Positions 23,869 through 32,389 of a DNA stretch of 64,000 nt are shown in pieces. A program made the translations under genes and the position numbers. The notes under the pieces were generated by a model. It saw nothing but the letters and a program-made list of their open reading frames with translations. It was not told where the DNA came from and did no database searches. The stretch's first letter is position 1. Each line of letters starts with the position of its first letter. This stretch comes from Methylobacterium sp. CB376 (lineage in GTDB: Bacteria > Pseudomonadota > Alphaproteobacteria > Rhizobiales > Beijerinckiaceae), in NCBI RefSeq assembly GCF_029714205.1, contig NZ_CP121648.1, positions 3,676,001 to 3,740,000 of the forward strand. The letters run 5' to 3'.

Positions 23869-25197
23869 TTACCGAGTGGCTTTCCCGAAATCCTCAGGAA
23901 GATCGTGCGCCGTTTTCGACCAGCCGATCGGCTTGGTCGCGAATTCCGACTCACCGATGTAAGTCTTCCACGCGCGGAAGACGGCTGCCGCGTTGATATA
24001 GAGTCCAACCGGCCAACGATACGCGATGCCGAGCAGATCATACGTACCGTAAACTTCGCGGCAAGCTGCGACCCTGACCACATAACGGGTGAACAGCGCA
24101 ACGAGGTTCACGGTGACAGACGCCGACAAAAACGGCTCCAAAGACTCAGGTACACCAGAAAGATCGATGATGCCGCCTGCGATCAGGAGTAAGATCATCA
24201 GCGAGACAGGTGGAAGCAAATTCGTGACAACGCCCTTCCTGTCACGCACAAAAAAGTACTTATCCCAAGCATCACCCTTCCAGCCCAGCTTGTGCGTGGC
24301 TTCGAAGTTTATGCCGTATACCCAGCGCGTCTTCTGCTTTATACTTGCCGACAAGCTTTTTGGGAAAAACTCCCGTGTTGCGACGTAGTTCAGACCGCGC
24401 TCATCGTCGGCAGAAACCGCCGCGAAAGCCGATCTGAAGCCTGCGCGCTTGGCTTCTACGCCGAGGATGTAGTCTTCCGTGACCGTCCCGGACATGAGGA
24501 CCTGACCCCGCGTTGCTAGGAAGTGCTGCAGCAGCTTCCTGGTCATCGCGGTGCCCACCCCGGCCGACGGGATGGCCGCACCCACCGCGTTCCTCACGAT
24601 CATCTCGCGAGTGTGCCTTTCAGCGAATTCGTCCATGTAGGTCGACGCGACGGGAAGCCCCTCGCCCCGATCGAGCGAGAACACGGGGACCTGAATAAAG
24701 TCGTGATCTTTGCTATATTCGGCATAGATAGAAAAGGTGCGCGGATCAATGACATCCTCGCTGTCATGCAGGACGGCGATGTCCGGGCAGTCCTCGCGCT
24801 CGAAGACCTGTCGGAACATTTCATTCAGCATCTGGCCCTTCGAGGTCGGACCGCTGAGCGTATTGACGATGACGGTGACGCGACTCGGGTATTTGCACTC
24901 GAGTTCCCTGGCGACGCGCAAAGTACCCGTGTCGTTCGGGTAAACGCCAAGGTACAAGCTCACGTCGGGGCAGGTAATCCGCGCGAGATTGCCTTCGACC
25001 ATCCGCCCGAGGACGTCCTCCTCATGCCAGTTTGCAACAAACACGGCGATGCGGGGGATAGCGGACTTCCCGGACAGGCTCGGGAGACCCCTTCTCGAAA
25101 TCCCGAATGCCATCAAATCGATGAACGCATCGTCGAGTGAGGAGATATTGATCAATGAACTAACGGCAAACATAGCTATTGGAATGACTTCACTCAT
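23869..25197 (-). CDS. NfrB-like processive glycosyltransferase (family 2, membrane-bound)
   Basis: The 442-residue product resembles the glycosyltransferase part of NfrB, the inner-membrane phage-N4 receptor component. Shared blocks are ISSLDDAFIDLMAF, FVANWHEEDVLGRMVEGNLA, LGVYPNDTGT, VTVIVNTLSGPTSKGQMLNE and AAIPSAGVGTAMTRK. The processive motifs are all present: DSEDV (145-149), TED (240-242) and QKTRW (288-292). One hydrophobic segment lies near the N-terminus and about three near the C-terminus (LLPPVSLMILLLIAGGIIDL and on). E. coli NfrB has about 745 residues including a C-terminal c-di-GMP-binding MshEN domain, which is missing here. It is the first gene of the operon with wecB and the HlyD-like adaptor. 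Confidence 0.82.
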   Translation of the reverse strand: MSEVIPIAMFAVSSLINISSLDDAFIDLMAFGISRRGLPSLSGKSAIPRIAVFVANWHEEDVLGRMVEGNLARITCPDVSLYLGVYPNDTGTLRVARELECKYPSRVTVIVNTLSGPTSKGQMLNEMFRQVFEREDCPDIAVLHDSEDVIDPRTFSIYAEYSKDHDFIQVPVFSLDRGEGLPVASTYMDEFAERHTREMIVRNAVGAAIPSAGVGTAMTRKLLQHFLATRGQVLMSGTVTEDYILGVEAKRAGFRSAFAAVSADDERGLNYVATREFFPKSLSASIKQKTRWVYGINFEATHKLGWKGDAWDKYFFVRDRKGVVTNLLPPVSLMILLLIAGGIIDLSGVPESLEPFLSASVTVNLVALFTRYVVRVAACREVYGTYDLLGIAYRWPVGLYINAAAVFRAWKTYIGESEFATKPIGWSKTAHDLPEDFGKATR

Positions 25198-26072
25198 AGC
25201 ACCACACTCAATACGCTCACGATAAGCGCTGCGCTCCGCGCGTCGCTGATCGGTGAAAAATGTCTTAACTGGCGTGCTTTGTAAATTCGAAGGGTATCGG
25301 TATGAGTACGTACGTCGTCTGATTTATAGTGAATAAGAGCAGTTACTCGGATCCAAGGCCCCCGTTAACCATCTATATTCGAATTGATAATGAGAAAAAG
25401 TTTCTGTCTTCGCTCCTGACAAGCGATTTCATATCCGACCTTGAGCCGGTTTTATGGTTAAGTTCTAGTTCATTTCGTGCATGCCTTGCGACGCTTGGAA
25501 CCTCGTGCCAGCCGGTTCGTCGGTCACGACTTAAATCCCTGGTGACGCCCTCGAGCGCATACGGACCGGCCGGCCGGATGGTTGCCGGCTCGGCTTGGGT
25601 TCACTTGATCGGGGTCAGCCTGCGTTGCGCGCGGTCCGCCCCGAGGACCGGCTCTCGAACCTGTTGACGGCCTGCGGGTCTCAGTCGGGCCCGAGGGCCC
25701 GAGAGCGGCGCGCGACGGCCCTTGTTCACGGGCCCGACGGCCCCCGACAACGCCGCCGGGGGAGACGGTCGCTCCTCGCACGCCGTCCTGCTGCATGCGC
25801 AGTCGCTCCCGACGCCGCGCGGTGCGATCCGATCCGCGCGGCCCAGCGACCATCCGCCCCGCGGCACGAAACTCGATCTGGCGCACTCAACTTCGACGCG
25901 CAAAATCCAGCAAGGTTTCCGTCGTACCGGCGAGAGCCAAGAGCCTCGCCCCAACTGTCTCAGCACAATATTTAGGCAGCATCTGTCCTTACGGCATCTT
26001 TGTAGGATTTAATGCTTTCGCAATCCGCCCCAATCATATTGCCCGACATGCGAGCAAGGGGCGCGCGGCGCG
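25198..26072. other. Long intergenic region upstream of the glycan-secretion operon
   Basis: These 875 bp separate two divergent genes. The left 300 bp (25,198-25,500) are AT-rich, with runs such as TTTGTAAATTCG and TTGATAATGAGAAAAAG, and should contain the promoter of the NfrB-like operon. The right part (25,520-25,870) is GC-rich, with dense palindromic stretches (GGGCCCGAGGGCCCGAG near 25,690 and CGACAACGCCGCCGG near 25,745) but no supportable gene. An AT-rich patch at 25,960-26,050 precedes the chemoreceptor-like gene. Confidence 0.45.
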
Positions 26073-27158
26073 ATGAAGGCCAGGACGACGGAAATCCGAC
26101 CCGGCGAGTCCGCCCGGGTTAGCCTGACGCAGGTCGCGGGCGAGACGGAGTCCGTCCGCCAGATCGTGACCGACAAGACGCGCGCCATCCAGGCGGTCAC
26201 CGCGCAGGTCAAGATCCTCGCCCTCAACGCGCTGATCGAGGCGGCCCGGGCCGGCGAGCAGGGGCGGGGCTTCTCGGTCGTCGCGCAGGAGGTGCGGGCG
26301 ATCGGCGCGCAGATCGAGGCGATCGCCGGAGCGCTCGACGCGGAGCTCGCCGGACGCATCACCGGCCTGCAGGGCATGATGAAGGACCTCGCCGACGCGG
26401 CCCAGGGCGAGCGCCTGGTCGATCTGGCGCTGAACGCCATCGAGCTGATCGACCGCAACCTCTACGAGCGCACCTGCGACGTGCGCTGGTGGGCGACCGA
26501 TCCGGCGATCGTGGCCTGCGCGGAGGAGCCGACGCCGGAGCGGGTCGCCTACGCGACGGAGCGGCTGGGCGTGATCCTCTCGGCCTACACGGTCTATCTC
26601 GACCTCTGGGTCTGCGACGCGGCCGGTCGGGTCGTGGCGAATGGCCGGCCCGACCGCTTTCCCGCGATTCGCGGCGCGAGCGTCGCCCACGAGGAGTGGT
26701 TCCGGCGCGCGGCGGCCCTGCCGAACGGCGACACCTACGTGGCGGCCGAGGTGGCGACGCGCCCGCTCCTCCAGGGCGCGCAGGCCGCGACCTACTGCGC
26801 CAGCATCCGGACGGACGGGCGCTCCGACGGGCGGCCGCGCGGCGTGCTGGCGATCCACTTCGACTGGGAGCCGCAGGCCCGGGCGATCGTCGCGGGCGTG
26901 CGCGTCGCGCCCGAGGACCGGGAGCGGACGCGCGTCCTGCTGGTCGATGCCGGCGGGCGGGTTCTGGCCGCCTCGGACGGGCGCGGCCTGCTGACGGAGA
27001 CGCTCCGCCTCGACGCCCGCGAGCGCACGGGCGGTTTCGACCAGGATGCCGGGGGCGCGGTGACCGCCTTCCACCGCACGCCGGGCTACGAGACCTATGC
27101 GGGGCTCGGCTGGTACGGCGTGATCACGCAGCATCCGGCCCGGCGGGCGGCCCGCTGA
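26073..27158 (+). CDS. Soluble chemoreceptor-like protein with C-terminal sensor domain
   Basis: Residues about 15-110 form a coiled coil containing the conserved chemoreceptor signalling tip ([20 protein letters not shown], then [13 protein letters not shown], residues 47-78). Only one side of the usual antiparallel hairpin is present. The remaining 250 residues form a Cache/PAS-type sensor ([66 protein letters not shown]). There is no membrane helix, and the order is reversed relative to ordinary chemoreceptors. It probably senses a cytoplasmic ligand and contacts a CheA/CheW system, or has another role. Degenerate copies of its sensor part lie at 19,619 and 48,754. The start codon is uncertain. 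Confidence 0.7.
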   Translation: MKARTTEIRPGESARVSLTQVAGETESVRQIVTDKTRAIQAVTAQVKILALNALIEAARAGEQGRGFSVVAQEVRAIGAQIEAIAGALDAELAGRITGLQGMMKDLADAAQGERLVDLALNAIELIDRNLYERTCDVRWWATDPAIVACAEEPTPERVAYATERLGVILSAYTVYLDLWVCDAAGRVVANGRPDRFPAIRGASVAHEEWFRRAAALPNGDTYVAAEVATRPLLQGAQAATYCASIRTDGRSDGRPRGVLAIHFDWEPQARAIVAGVRVAPEDRERTRVLLVDAGGRVLAASDGRGLLTETLRLDARERTGGFDQDAGGAVTAFHRTPGYETYAGLGWYGVITQHPARRAAR

Positions 27159-27582
27159 GCCGGGCCCGGACCCGGACCGGGCGAGGCGGCCGGGCGACCT
27201 CGGCGAAGCGGCCGTTGAGGACGGAGATGAAGCGCTGAAACCTGTGCCGGGGCCGGCGCCAGAACCGGGGCGCCCGCACGCGAAGGTTGTCCTGGGGAGA
27301 GACCCGCCGGGCGCGCACTCCGATTGGGCGCCGAGGGGCCGAACACCCGACATGTCCAGGCCGGCAGGGCGCTTCCTGCCCAGGCACCCGCCGCGCGTCT
27401 CATCATGGTGGTCGATGATCACCCTCAACGCCGACGCGGCCCGGAAATCCTCAGCGGAAACCCGCACTCTTGCCCGAATAATCCGTTTGGATGATGCTGG
27501 CCTTCTCCTGGCGTTTCTATGCTGCGGAAGCGGACGCGGCATTCGCGTGCCGTCTCCCAGGCTTCAGGTGAGCAAACCACTG

Positions 27583-27813
27583 ATGTCGGTCCCGATCGAG
27601 GTCGCGCGCCCACAGGGCCACGAGGAGGCACGCCTGATCATGGTCAGGGATGTGCTGGCAGCGATCGTGGTGCGCGTGCATGCCGACCCGGATCTCGGCA
27701 TCGACGAGGGATGGTTCCTGAAGGTCGGATTCGGACCGTGCGATCACGAAGGTGTCATTTTTAGCTGTGTTGAGGAGTCCCAATCCTGGGCCGAGAAGCT
27801 GCTCGGCGGGTGA
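27583..27813 (+). CDS. Small conserved-looking protein of unknown function
   Basis: The start is set at ATG 27,583 with AGGTGAG about ten bases upstream; the longer open frame before it reads through non-coding-like sequence. The 76 residues (SVPIEVARPQGHEEARLIMV, VVRVHADPDLGIDEGWFLKV, GPCDHEGVIFSCVEESQSWA) are balanced in composition, soluble and without a signal peptide. The acidic/tryptophan pattern looks like a real folded small protein, but I do not recognise the family. A 12-bp palindrome overlaps the region just after the stop codon. Confidence 0.5.
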   Translation: MSVPIEVARPQGHEEARLIMVRDVLAAIVVRVHADPDLGIDEGWFLKVGFGPCDHEGVIFSCVEESQSWAEKLLGG

Positions 27814-27825
27814 ATACATATGTAT
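27814..27825. promoter_or_regulatory. 12-bp perfect palindrome ATACATATGTAT
   Basis: This AT-rich perfect palindrome lies directly after the stop of the small gene and about 100 bp before the LuxR-type regulator gene. A related TGTATG follows at 27,822-27,830, and CTTGTATGTCGG occurs at the regulator's start. It may be a regulator-binding site; there is no direct evidence. Confidence 0.3.
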
Positions 27826-27923
27826 GTATGGTCGGGCACGGTCCGCGATGGATCGGTCGGCCTCCTGCTGCATTGCCTTATAGTTAAAACCGCATCCGGG
27901 ATAGGCAGTTTATACGCACTTGT

Positions 27924-28547
27924 ATGTCGGCAAATTTGATGCAAAGCTCATCACTAGTGAAGCTTTCATCTCTTGGTTGCATAATGTTGTCGGGAGAGAC
28001 CCTCCTCCTCGTCCTACAACGACTCGGCTACTGCGCATTCCTTCTCGACGAATCTGGTCATGTGACGGCGGGCAATGCTCTGGGAGCAGTCCTCCTGAAA
28101 CACGAGGCCGTGGGGAATGAGGAGATCTTTCGGCCGCCCCACGAAGGCAACGGGGCGTTGCGGCAGCTTCTCGGTCAGCCGACGAGACCCGCCGCGATGC
28201 CCAGGCGCCCCTGGATCGTCCAGGACGGGACACGTCGCCTGCTCTGCTCCTTCGAGCAGCCCGCGGGCGCAGAGAGCTCCTCGCCGCACGTTCTCGTCAT
28301 CATTGACCTTGAGGAGCGTCAGCGGCCGAAAGGGACCACGCTGCAGGAACTGTTCGCCTTAACCAACGCCGAGGCGAAGCTCGCGCTGCAACTCGCGAAG
28401 GGCGGAACGCTCGAGGCCTGCGCGGAGGAGAACGGCACGAGCGTGAACACCGCTCGCGTTCAGCTCCGGTCGATCTTTGCCAAGACCGGCACGGCGCGGC
28501 AATCGGATCTCGTGGCCTTCCTCAACCGCGTCGCCATGCTCGGCTGA
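27924..28547 (+). CDS. LuxR-type (HTH) transcriptional regulator
   Basis: The 207-residue product carries a C-terminal LuxR/GerE helix-turn-helix (ALTNAEAKLALQLAKGGTLE, then CAEENGTSVNTARVQLRSIF and AKTGTARQSDLVAFLNRVA, about residues 143-205). The N-terminal part (LLLVLQRLGYCAFLLDESGH, then VTAGNALGAVLL) looks like a PAS fold, giving a ligand- or redox-sensing regulator without a receiver domain. The ATG at 27,924 has no clear ribosome-binding site; ATG 27,984 is an alternative. It is the nearest regulator to the type I secretion operon that begins 640 bp downstream on the same strand and is a candidate controller of it (inference). Confidence 0.8.
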   Translation: MSANLMQSSSLVKLSSLGCIMLSGETLLLVLQRLGYCAFLLDESGHVTAGNALGAVLLKHEAVGNEEIFRPPHEGNGALRQLLGQPTRPAAMPRRPWIVQDGTRRLLCSFEQPAGAESSSPHVLVIIDLEERQRPKGTTLQELFALTNAEAKLALQLAKGGTLEACAEENGTSVNTARVQLRSIFAKTGTARQSDLVAFLNRVAMLG

Positions 28548-29188
28548 CCCGTGAGGGCGGGCCCGTCGGACAGGGCGGCCTGAGGCCGGGCTCGACATCC
28601 GCTCGACCCGAGCGGAGGCGACGCCGGATCCTGTCGGAAGCTCGCCGCCGTGGCGTCGGCCCCAGAGGCATTTCGACCCCGACCCGGAGGCTTGGCGACA
28701 CGCCGAGAGCGGCGCCAGAGGCTATGTCCACCGTTTCGATGATCTGGCCGGGAGGGCCGCCACACCCGCGCCCGCGCCGACCACGGGACGAGACCCGCGC
28801 GACCCCGTCGCGGACGCGCCGTCCGGCCAATACGGCCGCTGCGGTCCCCGACGAGAAGGCATCCGGGCCCCTGCCCGGCAGCTGCCGCACCGAGTTCGTC
28901 ATCGCACCCGCGAGCAGGATTGCCGGACGCGAGCGGCTCCCCGGCCGAGCCTAATCCATTCGATCTAGTTCTTCACGGTTAAAAAATCGTTGCCGCATAA
29001 TCAAAACCGATGATGTGCGCTCATGTTTGGCTGAGATATACGATGGTCATGTGTACCAAAAGCGCTTCGGGCAGAACGTACTTATACTGAAATCGAGCTG
29101 TACCACTTGGTGTTTTCAAACCCAAGACTTTGGCTAAAGATCTGCACATTGGACAGCAGTCGAGCGCTCATTCCACAAAGAGGCATCC
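28548..29188. promoter_or_regulatory. Leader region of the type I secretion operon
   Basis: This is 641 bp without a supportable gene. Bases 28,550-28,950 are GC-rich. From 28,960 the sequence becomes AT-rich (GGTTAAAAAATCG, CCGCATAATC, GAGATATACGATGG, ACGTACTTATACTG), as expected of a promoter and long leader. A good ribosome-binding site, AAAGAGG at 29,177-29,183, lies before the ABC transporter start. The combination of an A-tract with CCGCATAATC recurs at 49,820-49,838 near the second adhesin locus. Confidence 0.45.
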
Positions 29189-30991
29189 ATGAGTTCAGAT
29201 GCTAACAATGCCTGCTCACCATCAGGAGCCGCACGCAGCATCCAGATGGATCCGGCATCTGCGCTGTCACGCTGCAAGTACGCGCTGTTAGGGGTCGCTC
29301 TGATGAGCGGTTTGGTCAACATCCTTTACCTGACCGGCTCGTTCTTCATGCTCGAAATTTACGACCGCGTCATTCCGAGCCGCAGCGTGCCGACGCTCGT
29401 CGGGCTGATGACGCTCGCCCTGGTCCTCTACGTGTTTCAAGGAATGCTCGAGACCCTGCGCTCACGCGTCCTGACCCGGATCGCGATGAGCCTGGACGAG
29501 TCGCTCTCGGATCGGGTGTTCGACCTGATGGTGCGTGCGCCGCTCAAGGGGGCAGCCCCGAGCGACGGCCTGCTGCCGATGCGCGACCTCGACCAGCTGC
29601 GGGGTTTCCTCGCCGGTTCGGGCCCAGGGGCGTTCTTCGACCTGCCCTGGATGCCGATCTACCTGGCGATCTGCTTCCTGTTCCACCCGCTCGTCGGCGT
29701 TGCCGCCGTTGCGGGGGGCGCCGTCCTGGCCTGTGTGACCCTGGCGACGGATTGCCTGACGCGCCGCTCCACGAAGAAAGCGATGGCGCACGCCTCGCAG
29801 CGCTACGCGCTCGCCGAGGCCGGTCGCCGCAACGCCGAGGTGCTCGCCGCCATGGGCATGCAGGAGCGCTTCGCGACGCGCTGGGCCGTGGCGAACCACG
29901 GCTACCTCGTCGAGCAGCGGCGTTTGGCGGACGTCACCGGCGGGTTCGGCGCGGGCTCCAAGGTGTTCCGGGCCGCGCTGCAATCGGGCGTGTTGGCGCT
30001 CGGCGCCTGGCTCGTCGTGAACAACCTGGCCACGGGCGGCATCATCATCGCGAGCTCGATCCTGGTCTCGCGCGCCCTCGCGCCGGTCGAGCTCGGCATC
30101 GCCAACTGGAAGGGCTTCGTGCAGGCGCGCCAGGCCTGGCAGCGCCTCGGCACGGCGTTCGAGCGGATCCCTGCGGTGCGCGAGCCCCACGGGCTCCCCG
30201 CGCCGCAGCAGGCGCTGAGTGTCGAGAGCGTCAGCGTCGCGCCGCCCGGCACGCCGCGGGTCGTGGTGCAGGACGTTTCGCTCGCCCTCGAGGCGGGCCA
30301 TGGGCTCGGCGTGATCGGCCCCTCGGCCTCGGGAAAGTCCTCGCTGGTGAGGGCGATCGTGGGCGTGTGGTCGCCGCTGCGGGGCAAGGTGCGCCTCGAT
30401 GGGGCCGCGCTTGACCAATGGACGAGCGCCGCGCTCGGCCGGCATATCGGCTTCCTGCCGCAGGAGGTCGAGCTATTCGCCGGCACGATCGCGGAGAACA
30501 TCGCCCGCTTCGAGCCGCAGGCCGCCCCCGAGCACGTCATCGCGGCGGCGCGGGCGGCGGGCGTCCACGAGTTGATCCTGCGCCTGCCGGAGGGCTACGA
30601 CACCCCGATCGGCGAGGGCGGGGCTGGTCTCTCGGCTGGACAGCGCCAGCGGGTAGGGCTCGCGCGCGCCCTCTACCGCGATCCCTTCCTCGTCGTCCTC
30701 GACGAGCCGAACGCGAACCTCGACACCGAGGGCGAGAACGCGCTGACGCAAGCGATTCTGGGCGTGCGCCGGCGGGGCGGGATCTGCGTGGTGGTGGCCC
30801 ACCGGCCCAGCGCGCTCGCCGCCGTCGACATGGTCCTGATGATGACCGACGGCCGCGCCCAGGCCTTCGGCCCGAAGGACGAGGTGTTGAAGCGCGTGCT
30901 GCAGCCGGTCGCCGCGCCAGTGCAGGCCCCGGCCCAGCCTCACCTGCCCCGGGCGGTGCCACTCCCCGAGACAATGCGGGAGACTGCGTGA
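29189..30991 (+). CDS. Type I secretion ABC transporter (PrtD-like permease/ATPase)
   Basis: The 600-residue product has a membrane domain (about 30-320) that opens with the PrtD-type pattern ILYLTGSFFMLEIYDRVIPS and includes FFDLPWMPIYLAICFLFHP. The ATPase domain has Walker A GPSASGKSS near residue 378, signature LSAGQRQRVGLARAL, Walker B VVLDEPNANLD, and the H-loop in VVVAHRPS. There is no C39 peptidase or C39-like N-terminal domain, as in transporters of RTX proteases and giant adhesins. It powers secretion across both membranes with a membrane-fusion protein and TolC. The stop overlaps the next start as TGATG, so the pair is translationally coupled. No TolC gene lies in the window. Confidence 0.92.
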   Translation: MSSDANNACSPSGAARSIQMDPASALSRCKYALLGVALMSGLVNILYLTGSFFMLEIYDRVIPSRSVPTLVGLMTLALVLYVFQGMLETLRSRVLTRIAMSLDESLSDRVFDLMVRAPLKGAAPSDGLLPMRDLDQLRGFLAGSGPGAFFDLPWMPIYLAICFLFHPLVGVAAVAGGAVLACVTLATDCLTRRSTKKAMAHASQRYALAEAGRRNAEVLAAMGMQERFATRWAVANHGYLVEQRRLADVTGGFGAGSKVFRAALQSGVLALGAWLVVNNLATGGIIIASSILVSRALAPVELGIANWKGFVQARQAWQRLGTAFERIPAVREPHGLPAPQQALSVESVSVAPPGTPRVVVQDVSLALEAGHGLGVIGPSASGKSSLVRAIVGVWSPLRGKVRLDGAALDQWTSAALGRHIGFLPQEVELFAGTIAENIARFEPQAAPEHVIAAARAAGVHELILRLPEGYDTPIGEGGAGLSAGQRQRVGLARALYRDPFLVVLDEPNANLDTEGENALTQAILGVRRRGGICVVVAHRPSALAAVDMVLMMTDGRAQAFGPKDEVLKRVLQPVAAPVQAPAQPHLPRAVPLPETMRETA

Positions 30992-32334
30992 TGGCCGCGA
31001 GCCTCGATCCCGTCAGGATCCCTCTGGTGCGCCCGCCGGCGACCGCCGACGCCTCGATCCGGCGGCACCTCCGAGCCTCTCTCCTCCTCGGCACCGTCCT
31101 GGTCGGCGGGGTCGGCGGCTGGGCAACCTTCACGCAGATCTCGGGCGCGGTGATCGCCCCGGGCCAGCTCGTGGTCGAATCGGACGTCAAGAAGGTGCAG
31201 CACCCGACGGGCGGCGTCGTCGGCGAGCTCCTGGTGCAAGACGGCGACCCTGTCAAAGCGGGCGACGTCCTCATCCGTCTCGATGAGACGCAGACCCGGG
31301 CGGGCCTCGACATCCTGCTCAAGGCCCTCGACGAGCTCAGCGCCCGGCGCGCCCGCAACGAGGCGGAGCGCGACGGAGCGGGAGGCATCACCTTTCCGGC
31401 TGACCTGCTGCAGCGCGCCAAGGCTGACGCCACGGCCGCCCGCCTGATCGACGGCGAGACGAAGCTGTTCACCTCGCGGGTGAACGCCCGGGAGGGTCAG
31501 AAGGCGCAGCTGCGCGAGCGCCTCGCGCAACTCCAGCAGGAGATCGGCGGGCTCACCCAGCAGGCGAGCGCGAAGGAGCGCGAGATCGCCTTCATCGGGA
31601 GCGAGCTCAAGGGCGTGCGCGAGCTCTACGCCAAGAACCTCGTGCAGCTGCCGCGGCTCAACGCGCTCGAGCGCGACGCAACCCGGCTCGAAGGCGAGCG
31701 CGGCCAGCTCCTCGCCTCGACCGCGGCCCAACGAGGCAAGATGTCGGAGATCGAGCTGCAGATCCTGCAGATCGACCAGGACATGCGCACCGAGGTCGGC
31801 AAGGAGCTCGCCGAGATCCGCAGCAAGTGGTCGGAACTCGTTGAGAAGCGGGTCGCGGCCGAGGACCAGCTCAAGCGGGTCGAGCTGCGCGCCCCGCAGG
31901 ACGGAATCGTGCACCAGATGACGGTGCACACGATCGGCGGCCTCGTCACCCCGAACGAGCCCGCGATGCTGATCGTCCCCTCCTCCGACCGGCTGGCGCT
32001 CGAGGTGAAGATCCAGCCCCACGACATCGACAACGTGCGTTTCGACCAGAAAGCGGTGCTGCGCTTCTCCGCCTTCAACCAGCGCACCACGCCCGAAATC
32101 GACGGCCAGGTGACGCGCGTCTCGGCCGACGTGACCACCGATCCCAAGACGGGGGCGAGTTTCTACACAGCCCGCATCAGCGTGCCCGACGACCAAAGGG
32201 CACGCTTGGGCGCCGTTCGCCTCGTGCCCGGCATGCCGGTGGAGAGCTTCATCCAGACCGGCGAGCGCACCGTACTGTCGTACCTAACCAAGCCGCTCAC
32301 TGATCAGATCACCAAAGCGTGGCGGGAGCGCTGA
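30991..32334 (+). CDS. Type I secretion membrane-fusion protein (HlyD/PrtE family)
   Basis: The start at ATG 30,991 overlaps the transporter's stop by one base. The 447 residues have a single membrane helix (about 27-47, ASLLLGTVLVGGVGGWATFT), the lipoyl half-motifs (KKVQHPTGGVVGELLVQDGD and VELRAPQDGIVHQMTVHTIG) and a long coiled coil between about 95 and 275. The C-terminal block (ARISVPDDQRARLG, VRLVPGMPVESFIQTGERTV, LTKPLTDQITKAWRER) is the family end signature. A degraded copy of that block lies at 50,843-51,021. It bridges the ABC transporter to the outer-membrane channel. The giant substrate gene begins 55 bp later. Confidence 0.92.
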   Translation: MAASLDPVRIPLVRPPATADASIRRHLRASLLLGTVLVGGVGGWATFTQISGAVIAPGQLVVESDVKKVQHPTGGVVGELLVQDGDPVKAGDVLIRLDETQTRAGLDILLKALDELSARRARNEAERDGAGGITFPADLLQRAKADATAARLIDGETKLFTSRVNAREGQKAQLRERLAQLQQEIGGLTQQASAKEREIAFIGSELKGVRELYAKNLVQLPRLNALERDATRLEGERGQLLASTAAQRGKMSEIELQILQIDQDMRTEVGKELAEIRSKWSELVEKRVAAEDQLKRVELRAPQDGIVHQMTVHTIGGLVTPNEPAMLIVPSSDRLALEVKIQPHDIDNVRFDQKAVLRFSAFNQRTTPEIDGQVTRVSADVTTDPKTGASFYTARISVPDDQRARLGAVRLVPGMPVESFIQTGERTVLSYLTKPLTDQITKAWRER

Positions 32335-32389
32335 ACGGCCTCAGCGCTGTTTCCGACTTCAGAAATAAATCCAAAAGGGAGTACGAGTC

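Noticed and set aside
24523..25140. 205-codon plus-strand frame opposite the NfrB-like gene
   Set aside because: It is a shadow of the sense gene, whose motifs (DSEDV, TED, QxxRW) are decisive.
25604..25680. A fourth fragment of the chemoreceptor-like gene
   Set aside because: Only scattered short matches (CGAGGACCGG and similar) are seen, too weak to separate from chance in GC-rich DNA.
28522..28902. 126-codon minus-strand frame between the LuxR gene and the type I operon
   Set aside because: Arg/Gly-rich composition, no domain, no ribosome-binding site.
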